A stretch of 64,000 nucleotides of DNA from Granulosicoccus sp036478565 (GTDB lineage: Bacteria > Pseudomonadota > Gammaproteobacteria > Granulosicoccales > Granulosicoccaceae). This document shows, one piece after another, positions 53,401 to 61,705 of this stretch. Position 1 is the stretch's first letter. Every line of letters begins with the position of its first letter. Both the position numbers and the translations under genes were made by a program. A model generated the notes under the pieces. That model searched no databases. It was not told where the DNA came from and saw only the letters and a program-made list of their open reading frames with translations. The stretch lies in assembly GCA_965224525.1 (NCBI GenBank), contig OZ245050.1, positions 3,348,001 to 3,412,000 on the forward strand. Direction: 5' to 3'.

Positions 53401-55218
53401 CATATATTCATCGACCCGGATCCGGACGCCAGCACTACCTGGCAAGAACGATCGCGGTTGTTTTCCTTGCCCCGATCAAGCTGGTCAGATTATGACCTCT
53501 CACTGATATCGAAAGGTGGCGGAATTTTCTCTCGTCAGGACAAACAGATAGTTCTGTCAGGCGAGGCAAGAAAGGCGCTTGGCATTACAGAAGACAAACT
53601 CACGCCGACCGCATTAATTACCGCAATTTTAAAAGCCCCCGTCGACCTTCTATGGAATGGCGGGATTGGTACCTATGTCAAAGCTCACAGCGAGTCTACC
53701 GCGGATGCAGCGGATCGCGCTAACGATGCGTTGCGTATTGATGGGCGCGAACTGAAATGTCGAGTCGTTGGTGAAGGCGGCAACCTCGGCTTTACCCAAC
53801 TGGGACGCATAGAGTATGCGCGCAATGGTGGACTGATCTATACCGATGCTATCGATAACTCAGCCGGTGTCGATTGTTCAGACCATGAGGTCAACATCAA
53901 GATCTTGCTGAATGCAGTAGTTACCAACGAAGACATGACCGTCAAACAGCGAGACACCCTGCTGGAATCCATGACCGATGAGGTCGGCGAGTTGGTACTG
54001 ATTGACAACTATTTGCAAACTCAATGTATCGACCTGTGCACTGTCAACGCTGGCCAGGCGCTTGATGAACAGGCGCGCATGATGTTGCATCTGGAAAGCA
54101 TCGGCCGGCTTGATCGGGATATCGAATTTCTGCCAAACGGTGATGAAATTGCCGAACGTCTGGCCAATGAGACAGGCCTGGTTCGACCTGAAGTAGCTGT
54201 GCTTGTTTCTTATAGTAAAATGGTCATGTACGACGAGCTGCTGGCCAGTGATTTCACCACCGAAGCTGCTCTGGAGCCGGTTCTGCTGGACTATTTTCCA
54301 ACAGAGCTGCGAGATCGGTTTAGCACGGACATACATAGCCACCGACTGCGAAATGAAATCGTTGCAACGGTCGTTACCAACGATGTTGTCAATCGTCTCG
54401 GCCCGACGTTCGCCTACCGCATGGCACAGGAACTGGGCACCACCAGCAGTGAACTGGCAGAAGCTTTCGTTGTGGTGAGAAACATTTTTCGTCTGCCCGC
54501 CCTTTGGCAATCCATCGAATCACTTGATAATCAGATCGAGTGTGACGTACAACATCGCATGCAGATTCTTGTAAGAGGTCTGGTCGAGCGGGCCACGCAC
54601 TGGCTGCTGCGTTCGCGGCGTACCGCTCAGGGCATCACCGGGTTGACGGCTCATTTTGCAACCGGCCTGGATGAACTAAAAGCGGCCATGCCTGATTGCC
54701 TGGCCGCTGTACAACGCGAAACACTGAATCAACGCATAGAGCATTTTTCTACCGCCGGTGTTCCTGATGACATCGCAAACGCCGTAGCCATGGTTGTACC
54801 ACTGTCATCGTCTCTGGATATTGTAGAAATCGCCAACTCGCTCAATCAGCCAGTCAACCACACCGCAGCCGTCTACTTTGAACTGGGCAGCTTCCTGGAT
54901 CTGTACTGGCTACGCGACCAGATAAGCCAACTGCGCGTCAGTACGCATTGGCACACGTTGGCCGCATCAGAGTTGCGCAATGATCTGCACTATCAGCAAC
55001 GGCATATTTGCGCGGAGGTGACCAACAGTACTGGCGCTGATCGACCTGCAGCTGATCGAGTTGCTGCCTGGACCGAAAGCAATCGCACTACAGTGGCCAA
55101 GTACCATGCACTGCTTACTGACATGAAAGCTGCCACCGATATCGATTTCGCCATGTTGTCGCTGGCGGTCAACGAAGTGCACAAACTGTTGAGATCGGAC
55201 CGGCCTTTGGCGAGTTGA
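50401..55218 (+). CDS. gdhB: NAD-specific glutamate dehydrogenase, large (1,600-residue) type
   Basis: This enzyme converts glutamate to 2-oxoglutarate and ammonia with NAD, in amino acid breakdown. The 1,605 residues match the length of the bacterial GDH-180 class. The N-terminal 700 residues are regulatory (ACT-like) regions. The catalytic core includes YAADFEGIHLRGGSVARGGL, VPVGSKGGFHVKATLP (substrate lysine region, about residue 838), and GGSQGYDHKVMGITARGG, with the NAD region ending DLLWNGGIGTYVK. The long C-terminal region is typical. A partial copy of that C-terminal region lies at 56878-57071. It stands alone as a transcription unit. Confidence 0.96.
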   Translation: MAKSDLLPQPVAPDREELLERILEVLPKSLDKAHQKQLSRFIPLWLGGASADELTALSPEDLTGALLSHWQLLKTHNANEPVYRIINPSVEQQGWHSAHSVIELAAVDQPWLVSSLRSALSHADYEIHLFVHPIMAIERNTNGDLLSVEAAHHNNATTRLESLIHIEIDCIPADQHAKLIELIDRTFLMLDVRRQDSEALQEQVALFADHIKGTEQADFVRWLDARQFACLGTASILPDDDGQLARLNNALGILSSEAGTDAWTAQDVLPQSSLHMIVNADDVVQFCKASRTAPLIRNEHADLILIPHRDSQKHLTQVDVIVGLFVSGLQNEAVSSIPWLRERVERVIGASGISPDSHNGKAIAATLRGLPREMLLHIRSEPLLEMVSGIVSLNERQRVKLFSSTDAFGRFCNCLVYLPRDTYSRELRLSIEAILLTHVDATAASFDIRFSSDSALARLHFVIQMNEPLGRTIDWQTIERRIRTAAITWNEQLESCLRDQHDEFAAMELQHKYSEAFPASYREDYSARTAAADIEFIEQRLTGAEPVMSFYRHIVIDSGTVNFKLFARNQPVPLSDVIPVIENMGLRVETEHPFEIRRRDGETVWIHEFTVAEPGDDRQETADAAARIQEAFRHIWRGAVENDGFNQLILAAGLDWRQVVVLRALCKYLLQIDIPFSQDYMIDSLVANTAITRQLVELFEQRFNPALENQDTSVNLERLDAELDAVISLDEDRILRSYRNLIMAILRTNAWRTDDNGRHRDYLSFKFDSANIAELPLPRPLYEIFVYAADFEGIHLRGGSVARGGLRWSDRREDFRTEVLGLMKAQMVKNAVIVPVGSKGGFHVKATLPAEREAMMEVVINCYRNFLRGLLDITDNIIGDSIVPPPQVVRHDSDDPYLVVAADKGTATFSDYANAVAIDYGFWLGDAFASGGSQGYDHKVMGITARGGWESVKRHFRMLGTDIQQEPFRVVGIGDMAGDVFGNGMLLSKQIKLVAAFNHQHIFIDPDPDASTTWQERSRLFSLPRSSWSDYDLSLISKGGGIFSRQDKQIVLSGEARKALGITEDKLTPTALITAILKAPVDLLWNGGIGTYVKAHSESTADAADRANDALRIDGRELKCRVVGEGGNLGFTQLGRIEYARNGGLIYTDAIDNSAGVDCSDHEVNIKILLNAVVTNEDMTVKQRDTLLESMTDEVGELVLIDNYLQTQCIDLCTVNAGQALDEQARMMLHLESIGRLDRDIEFLPNGDEIAERLANETGLVRPEVAVLVSYSKMVMYDELLASDFTTEAALEPVLLDYFPTELRDRFSTDIHSHRLRNEIVATVVTNDVVNRLGPTFAYRMAQELGTTSSELAEAFVVVRNIFRLPALWQSIESLDNQIECDVQHRMQILVRGLVERATHWLLRSRRTAQGITGLTAHFATGLDELKAAMPDCLAAVQRETLNQRIEHFSTAGVPDDIANAVAMVVPLSSSLDIVEIANSLNQPVNHTAAVYFELGSFLDLYWLRDQISQLRVSTHWHTLAASELRNDLHYQQRHICAEVTNSTGADRPAADRVAAWTESNRTTVAKYHALLTDMKAATDIDFAMLSLAVNEVHKLLRSDRPLAS

Positions 55219-55250
55219 CCCTGGAAACAGTACGCTCCCACCCAGCTTAT

Positions 55251-55275
55251 CGGAGGCTCACAAATCGAGCCTCCG
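55251..55275. terminator. Hairpin after the glutamate dehydrogenase gene
   Basis: CGGAGGCTC and GAGCCTCCG form a perfect 9-base-pair stem with a 7-base loop, 33 bases past the stop codon. No T-run follows, so it may act as an mRNA end stabiliser or a factor-dependent site instead of an intrinsic terminator. It can also serve the convergent lyase gene. Confidence 0.6.
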
Positions 55276-55351
55276 ACCCACAAGGTGCACTCCGCTATAC
55301 CCTTAAAACCAAAGTGCATAGCAGAACACGCGGTCGAGACATAAACCCACT

Positions 55352-56476
55352 TTATAGTTTAGTCCACCCTACCCACTCTCCTGTTTCGGGGTCATTAAAA
55401 ATGGTATACCGAATAGACGGGTCTTCTTTATCGGTAGCGTGAAATAATCTAACCACTCTATTTTCCGAGAAATTATAGTCCAACCATCGAAGCTCCCAGC
55501 CTGCCTCCCATTCCATATCTTCTCCATATGAATTGGCTATCGAAGAAGCAAACCTGACATCTTGATCAGCTCCTTGCTCAAAATCAGCTCCTTGCTCGGG
55601 ATCATTCCCATGGTCGGTACTATCTCCATCGGTACTATCTCCATCGGCGCTGTCTCCACCGATAGACCCAGTACCAAACTGTAGATTGTCTATATAAATC
55701 TGACGCTCAGTTGAATCGGTCGCCTCTCTTTCAGCCTTCCAGTCCCACTTATAAATTCCCAAATTTAAGTACGGCCCTCTCATCGGCTTATTGCACTTAT
55801 CAAGCTTTGGCCCCGTTGGTCCGTCAACCCGACCTATACGTTGACCGTTATACCAAGCCTCAATAAATCCATCACTGTCTGTAGAAATCTTGAAATGAAC
55901 TTTTATATTTAGCCACTTGTTCTTTTCTATGGGTCCGGTCCAAAGAACATTGCCCCCGTAAGTTACGAACCTTACCTGTCCTTCCGCAGAGTACATAATA
56001 AATGGCGCTGTGCTATATGCAGCACCCAAATTACAACCACCGCCCCAAGAAGAAGGTCTTGAGTGAACTTGAAATGGTGCACTTTCACCGTTTTTATCAT
56101 TTTCCCAATTCTCATATCGATAATCAAAGGAGAACCAATATTCCTTGCCATTTTCATACTCCCCTTTTTTCGCATATACTTCTTCACGAAACCTGTCTTT
56201 CCCCTCTTCGTACTGCAGGTCAAAAGACATTGAGAGACTTCCATCTGCAGATTGCTCAGATGACAGTTCCGGGCAATTTCCATGAGAACCATGGCATTTC
56301 AATTCATTATAAAGTGCATTTCCCGAGGCTGTAGACAAAAAAAGTGCATTTCCCGAGGCTGTAAATACACCTCCCTCTTCAAAATCTTCCTCGTAAGTAA
56401 CTTCAGCGTATGCTGTTGATAAAAGCGCATAAGAAAGCGCTAATACTGTCGTTATTAAAACTCTATTAAAACTCAT
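55352..56476 (-). CDS. Secreted polysaccharide lyase (heparin lyase I/glucuronan lyase fold)
   Basis: This is an exported protein of 374 residues from the ATG at 56476; GAGG lies 8 bases upstream. A signal peptide (ends AYA) is followed by a jelly-roll catalytic domain of the PF14099/PL13-PL20 type: RFREEVYAKKGEYENGKEYW, WFSFDYRYE, QVHSRPSSWGGG and GPYLNLGIYKWDW. A short Asp/Gly/Ser repeat (GDSADGDSTDGDSTD) and an acidic linker come next, then a C-terminal 60 residues with FHATDKEDPSIRYTIF. Codon use is AT-richer than in the neighbouring glutamate dehydrogenase gene, suggesting later arrival. It sits between that gene and a decayed copy of its tail. Confidence 0.82.
   Translation of the reverse strand: MSFNRVLITTVLALSYALLSTAYAEVTYEEDFEEGGVFTASGNALFLSTASGNALYNELKCHGSHGNCPELSSEQSADGSLSMSFDLQYEEGKDRFREEVYAKKGEYENGKEYWFSFDYRYENWENDKNGESAPFQVHSRPSSWGGGCNLGAAYSTAPFIMYSAEGQVRFVTYGGNVLWTGPIEKNKWLNIKVHFKISTDSDGFIEAWYNGQRIGRVDGPTGPKLDKCNKPMRGPYLNLGIYKWDWKAEREATDSTERQIYIDNLQFGTGSIGGDSADGDSTDGDSTDHGNDPEQGADFEQGADQDVRFASSIANSYGEDMEWEAGWELRWLDYNFSENRVVRLFHATDKEDPSIRYTIFNDPETGEWVGWTKL
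56311..56363. repeat. 30-base tandem duplication in the lyase gene
   Basis: The 23-base block starting AAAGTGCATTTCCCGAGG occurs at 56311-56333 and again at 56341-56363. In the protein it gives two copies of TASGNALF/Y shortly after the signal peptide, a 10-residue in-frame duplication. Confidence 0.85.
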
Positions 56477-56877
56477 TTCCATCCTCATTAGAAAGTGGTC
56501 AAGACCAAGCCCGGAAAGCACTGCCATCGCGTCCGGTGTTTTCAGCCGCCACGGGCTGATGACATAAAGTTAACCTCACCCACCATAAGACCGTCAATAA
56601 GGCTGCAGCTACCTTGCTGTCATGTATTGATTCATCGCCGGAACCAGTTCAAATGAATATTTGATCCGGAATATCAGACACCTCTGCCAGATTCTCAAAT
56701 ACGACACCATATTCCGATCAAATCGCCTTGTTTTACATTGCTGCCCCAACTCCCCCGGGACCCAGCTTGTTAAGCTTCATGGCTATTCGGCGACCGATCA
56801 GGGATCAATCAATCCTGATCCGTCAGGGCTTTTTTGTGAAAGCCCAACCAGTACCAGTCAACAATGCCCGGCTTGCT
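56477..56877. other. Lyase promoter region and old terminator
   Basis: This stretch should hold the lyase promoter. On the plus strand a typical intrinsic terminator is visible at 56814-56835: CCTGA and TCAGG around a short loop, followed by GCTTTTTT. No intact gene precedes it, so it is probably left over from a lost gene. Confidence 0.5.
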
Positions 56878-57071
56878 GTGAGTTGGCAGCCGCTTTCGTT
56901 GTAGCCAAAAACATATTTCGACTGCCCGCCTTCTGGCAATCCATCGAATCACTTGATAATCAGATCGAGAGTGACGTGCAGCATCGCATGCAGATTCTTG
57001 TCAGAGGCCTGGTCGAGCGCGCCACGCACTGGGTGCTGCGATCGGACCGGCCTTTTGGCAAGCTGAGATAA
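56878..57071 (+). pseudogene. Decayed copy of the glutamate dehydrogenase 3' end
   Basis: Bases 56878-57045 match 54449-54616 of the NAD-glutamate dehydrogenase gene (ELAAAFVVAKNIFRLPAFWQ, SIESLDNQIESDVQHRMQIL). The sequence then jumps about 575 bases to match the very end of the gene (CGGACCGGCCTTT at 55198), giving RSDRPFGKLR and a stop at 57071. Many third-position differences show that this is an old or foreign copy. It has no start and cannot be functional. Confidence 0.92.
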
Positions 57072-57118
57072 TTCTTCAAACCGGACACCCTTGATCATTG
57101 TGAGCGGACAACACTTGT

Positions 57119-57229
57119 TCAATCTTTAAAACCCACCGCCACATGTGATCCGTCGCAGAACGGCTTGTTTTTTGACGACCCGCAACGACAAAGCGAGTAC
57201 TTAGTCCTGCACGCGCCCTCGCATTCATA
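57119..57229 (-). pseudogene. C-terminal fragment of a CDGSH iron-sulfur protein
   Basis: The minus-strand frame encodes KYSLCRCGSSKNKPFCDGSH followed by VAVGFKD and a stop. This is the complete CDGSH cluster-binding motif (three Cys and one His). The frame is open only back to a TGA at 57230-57232 and has no start, so the N-terminal part is missing or lies in another frame after a frameshift. A read-through or sequencing error cannot be excluded. Confidence 0.7.
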
Positions 57230-57507
57230 TCATCCACACTGTCACTGAAAGCCATAAAGCGCGCCACCGAACTCAACTTAGATTGAAACCAGGTAAAACC
57301 AGTGCCAACAATTTTGGTACGAGCTCACGGAAGCGTATTAGACTGTCAAATGCGAAATTGACGGGCTTCTGGGAATTGACGGAGACCACAGGTACCAAAA
57401 GACCACTCCGTTAACGTTTTCACTGACCTGCTTACGCTAATGTAAGAGTCATTGCTGGATGCTTTTGCGCTATAATTGGTATACTTATCCCAAAAGGAGG
57501 CCTCGCT

Positions 57508-57786
57508 TTGCCTATTGATAATGCCGTACTTATGCTGCTGATTGGCATCGTATTTGGTGGCGTTGCGGCTGTTGTTCTGCGTGGCAGTCGCTCTCTGTTC
57601 ATCGTCAATATATTACTTGGCGTTATCGGAGCTTCACTGGGGGCTTTCTTCCCTGTTTTACTCGGCCAGAACGCGATAGTTGATGTCAGCACAGCGGACT
57701 ACCTTTTGCGCGCCCTGTTTGGCGCTTTTCTGCTGGTATTGTTAGCCAGTCTGTTCCGTTCAGCAAAACCGCGCCGTCTCCGGTAG
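57508..57786 (+). CDS. Small multi-pass membrane protein (GlsB/YeaQ-like)
   Basis: This encodes 92 residues with three hydrophobic helices (VLMLLIGIVFGGVAAVVL, LFIVNILLGVIGASLGAFF, LLRALFGAFLLVLLASLF). The Gly-rich pattern resembles the transglycosylase-associated GlsB/YeaQ/YmgE family, often linked to envelope stress. The start is TTG: a perfect AGGAGG lies 7 bases before it, and no ATG is suitable. A TATAAT box lies at 57471-57476. The gene stands alone. Confidence 0.7.
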   Translation: MPIDNAVLMLLIGIVFGGVAAVVLRGSRSLFIVNILLGVIGASLGAFFPVLLGQNAIVDVSTADYLLRALFGAFLLVLLASLFRSAKPRRLR

Positions 57787-58335
57787 TGCAGCTGCTGCCG
57801 ATATTGAAACCCTTTCGCTGGTTCGAGACAGTGGTGTTATCTGATTAACGCCAAGCAGACCATAAAGGCATGACCCGTAACCTGTCCGAGCAGCTCCACT
57901 AACACCGGATTTCAGCAAATCGCCAGCCAAACCAAGGCTTTTCCCAAAAGTGTCGATGCTTTTCTCAACAATCGCAAACCAGTGTTAGTTCGCCGATAGA
58001 AATTAAGGAAACTACAAACCGCCTAAAACAAATCTGGACACTGGTTTCAATCTATAACAGTGCCGAAAATCTGGATACGGTCACATTGGGCGTCACCTAC
58101 TGCTTTTAAGGAACATTTCGCTTGCGTGAGTTGTGTGGATAGTGCATTATCCGCAAAACACATCAATATATAAAGATATCTTTATGTGTTTTGCACCGTA
58201 TTTTGAACTGTATTACATAAATTGACTCAAAAAAAATGCGCGGCGACAGCTATACAGGTAAATGTCGTATTTATCTCTGTGCAGGTCGTGCTGATGGCAG
58301 CAGGTGGCTATCTTACGGCCGATAACAAGCGTTAA
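57787..58335. other. Intergenic region before the corrinoid operon
   Basis: There is no intact gene. A plus-strand frame ending near 58110 (IYNSAENLDTVTLGVTYCF) looks like the last residues of an outer-membrane beta-barrel protein, which end in Phe; nothing upstream supports a whole gene, so it may be a remnant. The right part holds the operator-like palindrome at 58153-58194. Confidence 0.4.
58153..58194. promoter_or_regulatory. Strong palindrome upstream of the corrinoid/folate operon (SahR-like operator?)
   Basis: ATAAAGATATCTTTAT (58170-58185) is a perfect 16-base palindrome. It is overlapped by wider arms GCAAAACACAT (58153-58163) and ATGTGTTTTGC (58184-58194). ArsR-family regulators of methionine and S-adenosylhomocysteine metabolism such as SahR use sites of this general kind; I cannot confirm the match to their published motif. 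It lies about 150 bases before the corrinoid protein start, a good place to control the operon. Confidence 0.6.
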
Positions 58336-59082
58336 ATGCCCACCTTGGATCCGGAGAATACCCCTGTGGCTGAAGTAGACAATTATAACGACGATGAAGA
58401 GATTATCCTCAGCGAGCTGAACGATGATGAGCTTGTTGAACAGATGCACGATGATCTCTACAACGGCATGAAGGAAGAAATTGTCGAAGGCACCGAAATC
58501 CTGCTAGAGAGAGGCTGGGGGCCATCCAAAGTACTTAACGATGCGCTGGTTGAAGGCATGCGCATTGTCGGTATTGATTTCCGCGATGGCATTCTGTTTG
58601 TGCCTGAAGTACTGATGGCGGCCAATGCCATGAAAGGCGGCATGGGGCTGTTGCGCCCACTACTGGCCGAGACGGGCGCAGAAGCTATCGGCAAGGTTGT
58701 GATTGGTACTGTCAAAGGGGATATCCATGACATTGGCAAGAACCTGGTAGGTATGATGCTTGAAGGTGCCGGTTTTGAAGTTATCGACCTCGGCATCAAC
58801 AACCCGGTAGAAGATTATTTGGCGGCACTGGAAGAACACAAACCCGATATCCTGGGTATGTCGGCACTGTTAACAACAACTATGCCTTACATGAAGGTGG
58901 TTATCGACACGCTGAAGGAACAGGGCTTGCGCGATGACATCATCGTGCTCGTTGGTGGCGCGCCACTGAACGAAGAATTTGGCGATGCTGTCGGCGCTGA
59001 TGCCTATTGCCGGGATGCAGCGGTCGCGGTAGAAACAGCAAAGTCTTTGATTGCGGAAAAACGACTGGCAGCTGCCAGTTAG
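58336..59082 (+). CDS. Corrinoid (B12-binding) methyltransferase carrier protein
   Basis: This 248-residue protein carries a methyl group on cobalt between two methyltransferases. The N-terminal helical cap domain (about 25-115) is followed by a B12-binding domain with the cobalt-ligand motif GDIHDIGKN and the SALLTTTMPYM and GGAPLNEEFGDAVGADAYCR segments seen in MtbC/MttC/MtgC-type proteins. An acidic N-terminal extension is present. It is the first gene of the operon; partner genes downstream handle methyl-H4folate and cobalt reactivation. Confidence 0.93.
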   Translation: MPTLDPENTPVAEVDNYNDDEEIILSELNDDELVEQMHDDLYNGMKEEIVEGTEILLERGWGPSKVLNDALVEGMRIVGIDFRDGILFVPEVLMAANAMKGGMGLLRPLLAETGAEAIGKVVIGTVKGDIHDIGKNLVGMMLEGAGFEVIDLGINNPVEDYLAALEEHKPDILGMSALLTTTMPYMKVVIDTLKEQGLRDDIIVLVGGAPLNEEFGDAVGADAYCRDAAVAVETAKSLIAEKRLAAAS

Positions 59083-59101
59083 CCTGCCCGATCGAATAAA
59101 T

Positions 59102-59734
59102 ATGTCTATCGACCAGGAAAATATCAATAGCAGTACATTGGTTATAGCCTGCGGTGCTATCGCCCATGAGCTGGTTTCCGTACTTAAAGCCAACCAGTGG
59201 CGGCACATGGACGTACAGTGCCTACCGGCAAAGTGGCATAACACGCCTGACTTGATCGCTCCGGGTGTGGAAGAAAAAATCATCAAATACAAACACCAGA
59301 TTGATCGTATTCTTGTTGCCTATGGCGACTGCGGCACCGGTGGTCATTTGGATGCGGTCATTGAAAGGCATCGCGACGATGTGTCAATTGAACGCTTGCC
59401 AGGTAACCACTGTTACGACTTCTACGCCGGCTTGAAACGATTTGAAGCCTTATCAGATGATGAACTCGGCACATTCTATTTAACCGACTATCTGGCTGCC
59501 AATTTCGAACGTCTGATTCTCGATAACTTCGGCATTCGCAAACACCTGGAGCTGCGCGAAATGATATTCGCCAACTACACCCGTGTGCTGTATCTGGCGC
59601 AACGAGATGATCCCGCTCTCATGCAAAAAGCAAATGCCGCAGCTGCAGCGCTGGATCTGCCGCTTGAAATAGAATTTACCGGCCTGAAGCCATTCAATCA
59701 GTATATGAAGTACATCAATATCAAAGCCGCCTGA
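59102..59734 (+). CDS. DUF1638 protein
   Basis: The 210-residue product from the ATG at 59102 matches the DUF1638 family (TLVIACGAIAHELVSVLKAN, ILVAYGDCGTGGHLDAVIER, RLPGNHCYDFYAGLKRFEAL). The family is of unknown function and is repeatedly found beside corrinoid methyltransferase genes. Conserved Cys and His residues (YGDCGTGG, GNHCYDF) could bind a metal. It follows the corrinoid protein by 19 bases. Confidence 0.88.
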   Translation: MSIDQENINSSTLVIACGAIAHELVSVLKANQWRHMDVQCLPAKWHNTPDLIAPGVEEKIIKYKHQIDRILVAYGDCGTGGHLDAVIERHRDDVSIERLPGNHCYDFYAGLKRFEALSDDELGTFYLTDYLAANFERLILDNFGIRKHLELREMIFANYTRVLYLAQRDDPALMQKANAAAAALDLPLEIEFTGLKPFNQYMKYINIKAA

Positions 59735-59859
59735 CACTGACTGACATTAGTGCGTCGTTTTATCACAATGGCCTGGGTCATTCGCACACAATACAGGCTG
59801 AATTGGCCAACAAATCCTGGCAATCGATGCCATAAATTCCCGTCCGACGAAATCTGAAT

Positions 59860-60171
59860 ATGCCTGAACTCATCAAGATCTACTGGCGCGACATTCCATC
59901 GCAAGTCACCGCTAAAGCGGGTCGAAAAACCGCCAAGGTCATGCTGTCAGATCGTTTCCAGCAAGGCATTGATCGCGCCGCCATGCGTGCTGGAAAAGGT
60001 TCAAGCGACGCGTATATGGAAGACTGGGAGCGTCATCGCAGCCCCTGCAGCAGTGAATTGCAAGCAGTAGCTGACAAAGCAGCTTTCGAGCTTGAAGCTG
60101 AATTCAGCGATGAATATCTGGAGAAGGTCGTCAAAGCCAAAGGCATCGCCGCCGACGTCAAACCCGAATAA
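59860..60171 (+). CDS. Small protein of the 'virulence factor' family (PF13769-like)
   Basis: The 103-residue product begins PELIKIYWRDIPSQVTAKAG, typical of a small family annotated as virulence factor, whose true role is unknown. In marine proteobacteria it is found inside corrinoid/folate methyl-transfer operons, as here. It has no signal peptide or membrane segment. It lies 125 bases after the DUF1638 gene and 23 bases before the MTHFR_C gene. Confidence 0.8.
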   Translation: MPELIKIYWRDIPSQVTAKAGRKTAKVMLSDRFQQGIDRAAMRAGKGSSDAYMEDWERHRSPCSSELQAVADKAAFELEAEFSDEYLEKVVKAKGIAADVKPE

Positions 60172-60194
60172 TACAGCCACTGGATTACGCTGAC

Positions 60195-60671
60195 ATGTAT
60201 CCATTAAGACGCTGGTCAGTACGGCACGCTCGACTGATGGAATCAACGTATGCCCATGTTGAACGTGCATTGATCGCGTTCGCCCCCGTCTTTGAACGCA
60301 TCGGCTACCACCGTGTGGAGAAACCGGTTGCCGTCATAGAAAAAATCTTCAAAGGCGCTTTCTTCGATTGCCGTATGTGCGGCCTTTGCGTCTTGTCGGA
60401 CACGGGCATGTCCTGCCCGATGAACTGCCCGAAGTCCATACGCAATGGCCCCTGCGGTGGCGTACGCGCCAATGGCATGTGCGAAGTCAAACCCGATATG
60501 CGCTGTGTCTGGGTTGAGGGCTGGCAAGGCTCAAAACAGATGCGTGATGGCGATGGCATTCGAATCGTGCAGATAGCCATCGACCATCAACTACAAGGCA
60601 CTTCATCGTGGCTTCGCGTTGTCCGGGAAAAAACCTCTGAACACGCTATCGACTCGACCGGCAACACATGA
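60195..60671 (+). CDS. Methylenetetrahydrofolate reductase C-terminal-type (MTHFR_C) zinc/iron-sulfur protein
   Basis: The 158 residues hold the PF12225-type cysteine-rich motif: FFDCRMCGLCVLSDTGMSCP, MNCPKSIRNGPCGGVRANGM and CEVKPDMRCVW. In some organisms this domain is fused to, or partners with, MetF in a multi-subunit methylene-H4folate reductase (MetV-like) with bound Fe-S clusters. It overlaps the metF-like gene by four bases (ATGA), which supports a complex. Confidence 0.87.
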   Translation: MYPLRRWSVRHARLMESTYAHVERALIAFAPVFERIGYHRVEKPVAVIEKIFKGAFFDCRMCGLCVLSDTGMSCPMNCPKSIRNGPCGGVRANGMCEVKPDMRCVWVEGWQGSKQMRDGDGIRIVQIAIDHQLQGTSSWLRVVREKTSEHAIDSTGNT

Positions 60672-61705
60672 ACGGCTTCTCCGACGAACCGGTTCCTGGT
60701 TATCCGCTGCCAATACGCCCAGGACATAGCTCGCCGGGCCGGCTTGAACGCACCTTGCGTGAAGGACACTTTGCCATTACCAGCGAGCTGGCCCCGCCGG
60801 ATAGCGCCGATCCGAATGCCGTGTACGAACGCGCCGCATTGTTTGACGGCTATGTTGATGCCATCAATGCCACTGACGGCAGCGGTGCTCATTGCCATAT
60901 GAGCAGTGCGGCAGTCTGCGCCTTGCTGACCCGCCTCGGCTACTCACTGATTCAGCAGATCTCCTGCCGCGACAGGAACCGGATTGCCATCCAGGGCGAT
61001 ATCCTGGGCGGTGCCGCTATGGGTGTAACCAATATGCTGTGCCTGTCCGGAGACGGCGTAGAGACCGGCGATCACCCCGAAGCCAAGCCGGTATTCGATC
61101 TGGACTGCATGTCCCTTCTCGAGATTGCCCGCACCATGCGCGATCAGTCCACCTTTCAGAGCGGCCGCAAGCTGGACGAACCGCCGCGGGTGTTTCTCGG
61201 TGCAGCGGCAAACCCGTTTGCAGAGCCCTTCGACTGGCGCCCAATACGCCTGGCCAAGAAAATTACCGCCGGCGCACAATTCATACAAACCCAGTATTGT
61301 TTCGATGTAGAGCGACTGCGTCAGTACATGCAGAGCATCAGAGACATGGGTTTGGATGATAAGGTGTTCATGATTGTCGGTGTAGGCCCCCTTGCCTCCG
61401 CTCGCACGGCAGAATGGATCCGCAGCAATGTGCCCGGTGTGGTTATTCCGGATACAGTCGTCAAACGCCTCAAGGGCGCTGATGACGCCAAGACTGAAGG
61501 CTTGAATCTCTGTGTCGATCTGATTCAGGAAATTCGTGAGATTCAGGGTGTGCACGGCGTGCATATAATGGCTTATCGACAGGAACAAAACGTACCGACT
61601 ATCGTGCAGCGCTCAGGTGTGCTCGACGGCCGAACTCCCTGGCATCATAACCAGTACGAAGGTGATGCCAATGTGCAACAACAATTGGAAAAAAATAATG
61701 ACTGA
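60668..61705 (+). CDS. Methylenetetrahydrofolate reductase, MetF-like catalytic subunit
   Basis: This is a 345-residue TIM-barrel protein. Motifs include the N-terminal HFAITSELAPPDSADPNAVY, the FMN/folate region QGDILGGAAMGVTNMLCLSG and DHPEAKPVFDLDC, and QFIQTQYCFDVERLRQYM. Together with the MTHFR_C protein it should interconvert methylene- and methyl-H4folate. In a demethylation pathway it would work in the oxidative direction. The last 8 bases overlap the next gene. Confidence 0.9.
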   Translation: MNGFSDEPVPGYPLPIRPGHSSPGRLERTLREGHFAITSELAPPDSADPNAVYERAALFDGYVDAINATDGSGAHCHMSSAAVCALLTRLGYSLIQQISCRDRNRIAIQGDILGGAAMGVTNMLCLSGDGVETGDHPEAKPVFDLDCMSLLEIARTMRDQSTFQSGRKLDEPPRVFLGAAANPFAEPFDWRPIRLAKKITAGAQFIQTQYCFDVERLRQYMQSIRDMGLDDKVFMIVGVGPLASARTAEWIRSNVPGVVIPDTVVKRLKGADDAKTEGLNLCVDLIQEIREIQGVHGVHIMAYRQEQNVPTIVQRSGVLDGRTPWHHNQYEGDANVQQQLEKNND

